Source: Candidatus Omnitrophota bacterium (GTDB taxonomy: Bacteria; Ratteibacteria; UBA8468; B48-G9; DSTR01). Taken from it: DNA of 5,580 nucleotides. How positions within the stretch are numbered: the first letter of the stretch is position 1; each line of letters opens with the position of its first letter. Where the stretch lies: positions 11,233 through 16,812 of the forward strand of contig JAMWDF010000032.1 of the NCBI GenBank assembly GCA_023818865.1, given 5' to 3'. Below the pieces are notes generated by a model, which was given only the letters and a program-made list of their open reading frames with translations, was not told where the DNA came from and searched no databases. Position numbers and translations under genes: made by a program. This document shows, one piece after another, positions 1-5,580 of the stretch.

Positions 1-849
1 GGCAGAAGAAGTTTCTTCTCGGATTGGCCGGGCTAACATCTTCAAACCAGGGAGAACTCCACAGATATAGTAGGCCTGGCCAATATACTCACCAATGTGA
101 CTATCTACTGGGAAGGGCAGCAAGCCGAAGGAAAAAAAGAGTTCCCTGGCTAGCGGGGGCAAAAGTTTAGGTTTTTCTTCAATCTTTTCCCGCAACTGGG
201 GATAGAGATTTTGGTCAGTCTTTCTTTCCTTTAAGGTTAAAACCCAGTGAAAATGATTCAAGCCGCCAACCGTGAGGCAAAGATTTTCTTCTGGCTGGTC
301 CAAAATCCTGGCGATGATTCTAAGAGTCATTTTGGGTCCATGGCCCAGTCCTACAGCTCTTATCCGAGTAAGTTTTTTAATGCCCAGACATACCCGACTT
401 TCCGGATTGGTAAAATTTAGCAACAGCGCTTGAGGACAGAGATTTTCCATATCTTGACAGCTAGGTAGCATCAAATGAAGGCTCCGCAGAGTATGGAAGG
501 CGGCTCCTGGCCCTCCATTTTCCCCATAAATCTGGCGAAAACCGAAAGTTAGGGGCAAAAAGAAATCCTGGGACCAGAAGGAGTAACGATGCCTGGCGAC
601 AGAAGTGATTACGTAATCTGCGGCTACCAAAGCTTCCTTCCGGTCGACAGTAGCTTCAATCCTTATTTTTCTCCGGTGAAATTCTTTTAAGGCTTGGGCA
701 AACTGAAACATCGTCTGAAGCGATTCCGGGTTAGAGTCCACCAGAAAGAGAAAGCATTCTTTCTGCTCTAATTCTGGACAGGCCAGCACATCAGCAATTA
801 TCCCCCGACCAAAACTACTGCTGCCAGCGCCTATTATCACAATTTTCAT
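1..849 (-). CDS. NAD-dependent glycosidase-like protein, family GH4 (5' part, C-terminus outside window)
   Basis: This is the N-terminal 283 residues of a GH4-family protein; family members usually have about 430-480 residues. GH4 enzymes are cytoplasmic and cleave glycosides by an NAD+ and Mn2+ dependent oxidation-elimination-reduction cycle. Seen: a Rossmann dinucleotide loop GAGSSSFG (residues 7-14); an acidic residue after strand 2 (LVDSN, D38) fitting the NAD ribose site; GENGGPG (109-115); NFTNPES (145-151), the family's (N)xTNP motif; GGLNHFHW (195-202) with the metal-ligand His H199; and HIGEY (251-255), whose Tyr fits the catalytic base. The metal-ligand Cys expected in GLCHG is Gly (GLGHG, G169), which is unusual. 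The ATG at 849 is chosen because the Rossmann strand begins at once (MKIVIIGAG). The frame stays open upstream to a TAG but has no ATG, GTG or TTG there. The substrate (alpha-glucoside, galactoside, galacturonide or other) cannot be assigned. Family assignment is firm, activity is not. Confidence 0.9.
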   Translation of the reverse strand, partial: MKIVIIGAGSSSFGRGIIADVLACPELEQKECFLFLVDSNPESLQTMFQFAQALKEFHRRKIRIEATVDRKEALVAADYVITSVARHRYSFWSQDFFLPLTFGFRQIYGENGGPGAAFHTLRSLHLMLPSCQDMENLCPQALLLNFTNPESRVCLGIKKLTRIRAVGLGHGPKMTLRIIARILDQPEENLCLTVGGLNHFHWVLTLKERKTDQNLYPQLREKIEEKPKLLPPLARELFFSFGLLPFPVDSHIGEYIGQAYYICGVLPGLKMLARPIREETSSA

Positions 850-858
850 ATCCCCGCT

Positions 859-887
859 ATTATATGGCAGACTGTTCCTCCAGGCAA
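859..887 (-). promoter_or_regulatory. Candidate sigma70-type promoter of the GH4 gene
   Basis: Read on the minus strand, TTGCCT (882-887, 4 of 6 to TTGACA) is followed after 17 bases by a perfect TATAAT (859-864). The -10 ends only 9 bases before the ATG at 849. A start about 7 bases downstream of it would leave a leader of roughly 3 bases, so the transcript would be nearly leaderless. A GGGG run (852-855 on the plus strand as CCCC) lies just before the ATG, too close for an ideal ribosome binding site. This is inferred from consensus matching only. Confidence 0.5.
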
Positions 888-907
888 GATTACTTTCTTC
901 GGTCAGT

Positions 908-937
908 TTGACAAGGAAAGGGACCTAAAGATACCAT
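908..937 (+). promoter_or_regulatory. Candidate sigma70-type promoter of the large GH2-like gene
   Basis: A perfect TTGACA (908-913) is followed after 18 bases by TACCAT (932-937, 4 of 6 to TATAAT, keeping the first TA and last T). Transcription would begin near 944, about 9 bases before the ATG at 953, which again predicts a very short leader. The -35 overlaps a small inverted repeat, GTCA-GTT-TGAC (902-912), which could be an operator half-site pair or chance. The weak -10 makes this call uncertain. Confidence 0.4.
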
Positions 938-943
938 TTGCCT

Positions 944-948
944 AAGGA
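944..948 (+). promoter_or_regulatory. Ribosome binding site deciding the start of the GH2-like gene
   Basis: AAGGA sits 4 bases before ATG 953, a slightly short but usable spacing. The upstream in-frame TTG at 938 has no comparable site at a proper distance (the nearest purine run, GGGA, ends about 14 bases before it). ATG 953 also puts Lys-Arg directly before the hydrophobic segment, as expected for a signal peptide. The TTG start would add only five residues (MPKET). Confidence 0.6.
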
Positions 949-952
949 AACG

Positions 953-3900
953 ATGAAAAGAGAAATTTGCCTTTTTTTCTGGCTATTTCTTAACGTTTTT
1001 GGCGACCAATATCTCTTTAGTCAACCTGAAGTTTTGTTTTATGTCAGTTTGGATGGGCACACTGATGGTTATAGTCCTTCCCGAGTTTTTCCGAACTCTT
1101 TTACCAGCAAAGGTTCGCCCTTAACAATTTTTCAATTTGAAAAGGGTATTGGTGGTCAAGCAGCCAAATTTACTTGGGTAAACGGATATCCTGGTTTGGC
1201 ATATCCAGTCCAGGGAAACTATTGGCCGGAAGCTGGGAGTTTTTCTTTCTGGGTGAAGCAAACCGGCCCGTTTTTCATCAACCGATATTATCCGCACATC
1301 TGGGGGTTAGGTTCCGGGCAAAGAGATGAGATAGAAACTCATCCCCTGGCCCTGGTCGCTCTTAATGATGAGAAAGCGGAAAGACTTAAGGATGGTCAGT
1401 GGCATCAGATAGTTCTAACCTGGGACCTTTCCCAAAAAAAGAGGTGGCAGTATTTGGACGGGCAGTTGCTCGCTGAGGGTAACTACCTGCGTCCTTATCA
1501 TCCTACTTCTCTGGTTTTTGGCTACCGAATGGTGGGGTTAATGGATGAAATGCTAGTGTTGAAATCAGTCCTGACAGAAAAAGAGGTTGAGGCACTCTAT
1601 CTTGCTTACCGGCAAGGGAAAACGCCTTTGGCTCTCACTCGGCCGAAAGAAAGAGATTATCCGGAAATGCCTCTTAAAATTAGCCATCTTTCTGACCATC
1701 GGCCGCCACTGCCAGTCGGCGCTGATTGGAATTTAAAGCCAGCCAGAGAAAATGGAAAGCGGGTAGTTTTTCTTCTTGATGGGCAATGGCGGTTCCAGCC
1801 TGCTTTGCTGGAGAGAAAAAACAACCAGGTGGTCAACCCTGGTTTTCTTGGGGAGGATTGGGCTTATATCAGTGTTCCCGGACTTTGGAAAAGCCGGAAT
1901 GGGGTCAGGGATAGAGAAGGTAAGGTGATTTCTGGGTGGCAAGGAATTCCCTGGGAGAAAATTTCCAGTGTCTGGCTGGAACGGGATTTTGCTCTCCCTG
2001 AAAAGCATAAGAACTGGCAGGTGCTTCTTGTTTTTCCAGAACTTCGGGGAAATGCAGAAATCTATCTCAACAGCCAGCCTATTGCCACTTCGGTGATGTC
2101 TGGTGAGGTCAAGGTTAGGTTGACTGACTTTGTCCGGTGGGGACAGAGTAATCGGTTGACGATTCTCGCTGGACTGCCTTATGTGTCAGATATGGATGTA
2201 AATGGTCTGGCTCAAGCACCGCGGTTGGAAATAAGAAATGTTGGTTTTCTTGATGTTGATTCGCCTTTGATTTGCCCTTCGGTAAGAACCAATACTTTGA
2301 AAGTAATTTTGCCAGTGGAAAACCTGGCTTACCGGCCGCTGGAGGTAGAGGTGGTGGCTCGTCTTTTTTCTTACCAGGATGGCCGAGCCCTGAGAAGTTT
2401 CTCTCCGGTCACCCTGCGGATAGAGAAACTCTTTCAGGGGGAAAAGGAGTTGACTTTCAAGGTAAACGACCTTGAAGTCTGGACTCCGGATAACCCGGTT
2501 CTCTATCGTCTCGGTTTGGAAATCAGGGAAGGGAAAAATCTTCTGGATATAACCTTGCCTGAGCCTTTTGGTTTCCGCGAGGTCTGGGTGGAAGACGGAA
2601 AGGTGATGCTTAACGGAAGCAAACTTTCTATTCGGGGGAAATCGCACAACTACCTATCTTCCTATGGGTTTACCCGAGAGGAGATTCAGCGGTTGAAACT
2701 GACTGGACAGAATGCTGACCGAACCCTTTCGCCAGCCTTTCCATACATTGATAGTCTGAAAATTACTGATGAGGAGGGTTGGCTGGTTTTCTTTCAAGCC
2801 CCTGGTGTAAACCTCTCTGATCTGGAGGCTACCAGACAGGAATGGAAAAAGATGCTACGCCAGGTTGGCAACCATCCTTCAGTGATTGCCTGGCAGTGGT
2901 CGGGTAACGGATTCCTTAATGGTCCTCATGGCCACCCTATGCAGGTTGGGGGGCTTGTTTCCGCTGAGGTGGTGAAAGAAGATGAAAACTATGTAAAGGC
3001 GAGGCTGGTTAAACAACTTGACCCCACTGGCCGACCGGTTTTCTATTACCGGTTAGGGACTGGAGGGGACTTCCGGGGGATTATGACCACCCTCGGTTTT
3101 GGCACTCCTTTACAGCAAGCAGAGGAGTGGGTTTCATACTGGGCCAAGACAAAACAGGACCCTCTTGTGCCGACAGAGATGCAAGTTTATCCGATTCACC
3201 ATGAGGGATATCTCTGGCAGCGGGGCAGCAAGGAAATAGTCCTTCTGGAGCACTATGCCCGTTTTTTCGGGGACCAAGCCTACCTTAAACTGACCCCGGC
3301 TCACCTGGAAAGTTATTCAGCAGCAGATAAAGGGGTGAACCTCTGGTTAGGACCGGAGAGTGAATACAAGAATGACATTTATTCTCTAACCTACACCCGG
3401 CTGCTTCGTTCCTGGCGGACCTACGGCATTAGCGGTTACCTTTTCCATGTGGTTTTCAAAACCAGCGAATTATTTGTTGGTGAAAAGTTAAATCGGTTTG
3501 GGGAAGCATTGAAAAAAGTTAATTCTTCAGTTCTTTTTTACCTTAGCGGACCTAAAGATGATTTTGTTACAAAGGACCACACTTACTGGTCTGGGGAAAA
3601 GGTAAACAAATCGCTCATCATAGTGAATGAATCGTTCCAGCCACTAAGGGCAAGTGTCAGCTGGCGAGCCATTACTGAAACCGGGGAAATACTGGGAACC
3701 GGGATGACAGAAATTTCTCTTTCTCCTGGCCAAATTGATTTCCAAGGAGTGAGTTTTGAAACTAAGGAGTGTAAGAAAAAAACAGTGGTGAAAATTGAGG
3801 GTACTTTGAAGAGCGGAGACTTAACTCTCAATGACGATTTGAAAATTACGGTGAGGCCAGTAGAGACTAGAAAGATTGATGGCCAGGTGGCTTTGATAGA

Positions 3901-5272
3901 CAGTTCTGGGCAAACAGCTAGACTTTTGGAGGAAATGGGTGTGTCCTATCAGATATTTGATGAAGCCACGATTGATGCTGGTCAATGGTCCTGGCACCGA
4001 TTTCCCTTGCTGATTATTGGCAAGAACAGTTATCCGGAGGCAGTCAGGTTATTTCAGGGACAATTGCCTTTCCAGGATGCTATCCGGGATGGGCTGAACT
4101 TGCTGGTTCTGGAGCAAAGTTGCCGCCAGGTGGCTGGTTTAAAACTGGAGAATGTGAATGGGAGACAGGTATTTGTCAGAGACCAGTTCCATCCAGTTTT
4201 TTCCGGATTGGGAAATCAGGATTTTTCTGACTGGCGAGGAGAAAGTTACTTGCTTCCGGCTTACCAGCCGTGGCACCCGGCGAGTGACCCCCTGGGAGAT
4301 AATGCCAGCAAGCATGGCCAACTGAATTCTTTCGGGCAAAGAAGGTTCTGGCCCTGGTCCAACAAGGGTATGGTGGCGACCTTTGCCTTTGAAAAGCCTC
4401 AGGTTGGTTGTTTTCGGGTATTGATGGATTGCGGTTTTGACCTACTTTATACTCCGCTGGTAGAAGTCAAGGAAGGAAAGGGCCGGATACTCTTCAACCA
4501 ACTTGACCTGGTTGACCACTATGGCAGAGAGCCGGTGGCAACGCTGCTACTGGGCAGAATGATTAACTATTTGGTCTTACGAGATCAGTTGCCGGTAAGA
4601 AAAATGGGGTATGTTGGTGGAGAAAAGGGAAAAGAATTCCTGAAACAGTTAGGAGTAGACTATCAGGAGGGATGGCAGGAAGGAGTAACCTATGTTAGTT
4701 TGGAAGAAAGCGGAGAGAAACTTTCTCCGGAAGTTCTTAAGGATTATGTTTACCAAGGTGGAATCGTAGTGGTGACACTAAAATCCCAGCGGGAGGCTTT
4801 GCTCTTGCCAGGGCTCGTAAAGGGGGAAAGGAAAAAACTGGATAAGCCTGGTTTGCTAAGTGACCCGGTGTTTTCCGGTCTTGGCCCAAGCGAATTTTTC
4901 TTTCGCCAGACCACAGAGATTTTCCAGGTAGTTTCAGTCGGTGAGAAACCAGTAGAAAATGGAGTGGCTGGAGTTCTGTTTTATGGGAAAGGAAAGATTA
5001 TCTATGTTCAGGTGGACCCAAGTATGTTTGAAGACTGGTGGCAGAAAAGTAAGGGCTGGAGAATTTATTCCACTATCTTTGCTAATTTGGGAGTGGGTAG
5101 TCGGACAAGGATAGATATGACGGCTATCAGTGGCTATGGCTTACCGGAGGAATGGTTGCCTGGGTACAGCGTAGTGGTAAGAAATTTGGACAACCGGCCA
5201 ATGATTTCTAATAGCAACTTTTATCTGGCGCCAGCGATTAACTTTGACCCTGATCAGCATCATGTCTGGTAG
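953..5272 (+). CDS. Giant exported multidomain GH2-like protein (LamG, GH2 core, Ig-like, two amidotransferase-like domains)
   Basis: 1439 residues, intact. Residues 1 to about 17-24 look like a Sec signal peptide: KR, then a hydrophobic stretch from I5 to F16, with V15-x-G17 as a possible cleavage site and no lipobox. Residues 28-222 are a LamG/concanavalin-like domain (GSFSFWV; DGQWHQIVLTWD; YLDGQ; GLMDEMLVL). Residues 271-406 are the GH2 sugar-binding jelly roll (LDGQWRFQP, ISVPGLW, WLERDFALP). Residues 425-545 are the GH2 Ig-like sandwich (WTPDNPVLYRLGLEI, FGFREVW). Residues 552 to about 865 are the GH2 TIM barrel (LNGSKLSIRG; DEEGWLVFF; NHPSVIAWQW). E742 in PLVPTEM fits the nucleophile, but the acid/base Glu expected in the NE motif is G653 (GNG). 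Residues 878-968 are another Ig-like domain (YWSGEKVNKSLIIVNES). Residues 976-1210 and 1215-1384 are two related class I amidotransferase-like folds, which in such proteins are usually structural. The tail ends in DPDQHHVW. A polysaccharide-related role is inferred; substrate and activity are unknown. Confidence 0.9.
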   Translation: MKREICLFFWLFLNVFGDQYLFSQPEVLFYVSLDGHTDGYSPSRVFPNSFTSKGSPLTIFQFEKGIGGQAAKFTWVNGYPGLAYPVQGNYWPEAGSFSFWVKQTGPFFINRYYPHIWGLGSGQRDEIETHPLALVALNDEKAERLKDGQWHQIVLTWDLSQKKRWQYLDGQLLAEGNYLRPYHPTSLVFGYRMVGLMDEMLVLKSVLTEKEVEALYLAYRQGKTPLALTRPKERDYPEMPLKISHLSDHRPPLPVGADWNLKPARENGKRVVFLLDGQWRFQPALLERKNNQVVNPGFLGEDWAYISVPGLWKSRNGVRDREGKVISGWQGIPWEKISSVWLERDFALPEKHKNWQVLLVFPELRGNAEIYLNSQPIATSVMSGEVKVRLTDFVRWGQSNRLTILAGLPYVSDMDVNGLAQAPRLEIRNVGFLDVDSPLICPSVRTNTLKVILPVENLAYRPLEVEVVARLFSYQDGRALRSFSPVTLRIEKLFQGEKELTFKVNDLEVWTPDNPVLYRLGLEIREGKNLLDITLPEPFGFREVWVEDGKVMLNGSKLSIRGKSHNYLSSYGFTREEIQRLKLTGQNADRTLSPAFPYIDSLKITDEEGWLVFFQAPGVNLSDLEATRQEWKKMLRQVGNHPSVIAWQWSGNGFLNGPHGHPMQVGGLVSAEVVKEDENYVKARLVKQLDPTGRPVFYYRLGTGGDFRGIMTTLGFGTPLQQAEEWVSYWAKTKQDPLVPTEMQVYPIHHEGYLWQRGSKEIVLLEHYARFFGDQAYLKLTPAHLESYSAADKGVNLWLGPESEYKNDIYSLTYTRLLRSWRTYGISGYLFHVVFKTSELFVGEKLNRFGEALKKVNSSVLFYLSGPKDDFVTKDHTYWSGEKVNKSLIIVNESFQPLRASVSWRAITETGEILGTGMTEISLSPGQIDFQGVSFETKECKKKTVVKIEGTLKSGDLTLNDDLKITVRPVETRKIDGQVALIDSSGQTARLLEEMGVSYQIFDEATIDAGQWSWHRFPLLIIGKNSYPEAVRLFQGQLPFQDAIRDGLNLLVLEQSCRQVAGLKLENVNGRQVFVRDQFHPVFSGLGNQDFSDWRGESYLLPAYQPWHPASDPLGDNASKHGQLNSFGQRRFWPWSNKGMVATFAFEKPQVGCFRVLMDCGFDLLYTPLVEVKEGKGRILFNQLDLVDHYGREPVATLLLGRMINYLVLRDQLPVRKMGYVGGEKGKEFLKQLGVDYQEGWQEGVTYVSLEESGEKLSPEVLKDYVYQGGIVVVTLKSQREALLLPGLVKGERKKLDKPGLLSDPVFSGLGPSEFFFRQTTEIFQVVSVGEKPVENGVAGVLFYGKGKIIYVQVDPSMFEDWWQKSKGWRIYSTIFANLGVGSRTRIDMTAISGYGLPEEWLPGYSVVVRNLDNRPMISNSNFYLAPAINFDPDQHHVW
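3878..5104 (+). repeat. Tandem duplicated amidotransferase-like modules within the large protein
   Basis: Two successive copies of one fold can be aligned by eye. Copy 1 covers about 3878-4582 and copy 2 about 4595-5104. Matching segments are TARLLEEMGVSYQ with GKEFLKQLGVDYQ after the first strand, HPVFSGLGNQDF with DPVFSGLGPSEF in the middle, and GKGRILFNQLD with GKGKIIYVQVD near the end. The PVFSGLG segments are at 4193-4213 and 4865-4885. Copy 2 is shorter and lacks the WRGE and RRFWPW region of copy 1. No GxCxG nucleophile elbow is seen in either copy, so amidotransferase or protease chemistry is not expected; the folds resemble the beta-galactosidase trimerisation type. Confidence 0.65.
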
Positions 5273-5277
5273 GTTAG

Positions 5278-5314
5278 AAAAAAACAGATTACCGGAGATT
5301 CTTTTCTGCCGGTA
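5278..5314 (-). terminator. Possible intrinsic terminator reading on the minus strand
   Basis: TACCGG (5290-5295) pairs with CCGGTA (5309-5314). The stem extends inward by AGA/TCT (5296-5298 with 5305-5307) with one bulged G at 5308 and a 6-base loop, giving about 9 paired bases. On the minus strand the hairpin is followed by ATCTG and then seven T (5278-5284 read as A7 on the plus strand). The 5-base gap before the T tract weakens the call. On the plus strand no T tract follows, so it is not an intrinsic terminator for the large gene. If real, it implies a minus-strand transcript arriving from the right. Confidence 0.35.
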
Positions 5315-5485
5315 CGACCACAACCACTCTGGACTTAAGCCAGCCGAAGTTAAAGCTGAATGACAGGAAATAAAAAAATCAGGGGCCAGGCGGTCTGTCA
5401 GGCGATGACTACCTTGGTGTTAATGGTCCGTTTTACACAGGAAGGCTAAAGGCAAAGTTTTGAAAAAAGGCTGTGGCTTGACTCT

Positions 5486-5580
5486 ATGGCTGAGAGCCTT
5501 CCGATAGGGGAAATGTATAGCAAAAAGACAGTCGGAGTTCCGGAGAATTTTAATGCAGAAGTTTTCCCTTACTATGGATT
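5486..5580 (+). CDS. Weak candidate: start of another plus-strand gene, cut by the window edge
   Basis: From ATG 5486 an open frame of 31 full codons runs off the window (MAESLPIGEMYSKK..., ending ...VFPYYG). The residue mix and codon choice look like a normal protein, unlike the Cys, His and Phe rich translation of the opposite strand. No good ribosome binding site precedes ATG 5486. The alternative ATG at 5513 has AGGGG only 2 bases upstream, which is too close. The frame is open back to a TAA at 5447-5449. I recognise no family. It could equally be chance, or be overlapped by a minus-strand gene end, as the minus-reading terminator-like hairpin would suggest. Confidence 0.2.
   Translation, partial: MAESLPIGEMYSKKTVGVPENFNAEVFPYYG

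Larger units (their letters stand above)
5273..5580. other. Region after the large gene without an identifiable gene
   Basis: Every frame on both strands is broken by stops over most of this stretch. The hairpin with the A7/T7 tract lies at its left end. A second seven-A run is at 5371-5377 without a strong adjacent hairpin. An 8-base inverted repeat, GGAAGGCT (5440-5447) and AGCCTTCC (5495-5502), encloses 47 bases. CAGGCG occurs twice 12 bases apart (5387 and 5399). Near the right edge two frames remain open to the end of the window: plus from 5450 (about 43 codons) and minus down to a TAA at 5420-5422 (about 52 codons). No promoter is convincing. Confidence 0.5.

Noticed and set aside
938..952. 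TTG at 938 as start of the large protein
   Set aside because: No ribosome binding site at proper spacing. ATG 953 with AAGGA upstream gives a better signal peptide.
1434..1447. Seven-A run followed by GAGGTGG, resembling a slippery site with a Shine-Dalgarno-like element
   Set aside because: In known stimulatory arrangements the Shine-Dalgarno element lies upstream of the slippery run; here it is downstream, and the zero frame continues intact through the LamG domain.
1733..2008. Minus-strand open frame of 91 codons
   Set aside because: Antisense to the GH2 sugar-binding domain. Pro, Ser and Leu rich translation typical of a shadow frame.
2186..2647. Minus-strand open frame of 153 codons inside the large gene
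   Set aside because: It lies antisense to well-recognised GH2 motifs, has no ribosome binding site I can see, and its translation has no recognisable domain.
4106..4135. Cys in LVLEQSCRQVA as a possible amidotransferase nucleophile
   Set aside because: There is no GxCxG elbow around it and no clear partner His/Glu arrangement. The domain is better read as a structural fold.
5262..5449. Two short plus-strand frames: ATG 5262 to TGA 5363 (33 codons, overlapping the end of the large gene) and ATG 5360 to TAA 5449 (29 codons), joined by an ATGA overlap
   Set aside because: The overlaps suggest translational coupling, but neither start has a ribosome binding site, both are very short and neither translation is recognisable. 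Chance is the simplest reading.
5420..5580. Minus-strand open frame of about 52 codons running in from the right edge to TAA at 5420-5422
   Set aside because: Considered as the end of a convergent gene that would fit the minus-reading hairpin. Its Cys, His and Phe rich translation does not look like a protein end, so it is not called.

Overview
The window looks like part of a bacterial carbohydrate-degradation locus. Two glycoside hydrolase genes are transcribed away from each other from one short intergenic region. On the left (positions 1-849, minus strand) is the first 283 codons of an NAD-dependent glycosidase-like protein of family GH4; its 3' end lies outside the window. On the right (953-5272, plus strand) is one intact, very large gene of 1439 codons. 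It encodes a probably exported protein with a LamG-like lectin domain, a GH2-type core (sugar-binding jelly roll, Ig-like sandwich, TIM barrel), a second Ig-like domain and two tandem glutamine-amidotransferase-like domains. The last 308 bases (5273-5580) hold no gene I can name.

Organism: signals are of bacterial type (sigma70-like hexamers, AAGGA ribosome binding site, short signal peptide). The LamG + GH2 + amidotransferase-like architecture is, from memory, common in the PVC group (Planctomycetes, Verrucomicrobia, Omnitrophica-like lineages) and in some other uncultured phyla. Base composition is moderate, clearly below 60% GC. There is no rRNA or other phylogenetic marker, so no phylum can be assigned.

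Layout: 1-849 GH4 (minus, partial); 850-952 divergent control region of 103 bases with one candidate promoter per direction; 953-5272 GH2-like giant (plus); 5273-5580 intergenic, with a hairpin next to an A7/T7 tract that reads as a possible terminator for the minus strand, and a weak candidate start of another plus-strand gene at the right edge.

How they may work together (inference): the exported protein would bind or process a glycan outside the cytoplasm, and the cytoplasmic GH4 protein would act on the imported product. Both proteins lack a residue that is normally diagnostic of catalysis. The GH4 metal-ligand Cys is Gly, and the GH2 acid/base Glu of the NE motif is Gly. This shared departure is the most interesting feature of the window. 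It may mean divergent chemistry, a changed substrate class, or loss of catalysis. I saw no CRISPR array, tRNA, rRNA, insertion sequence or phage gene.
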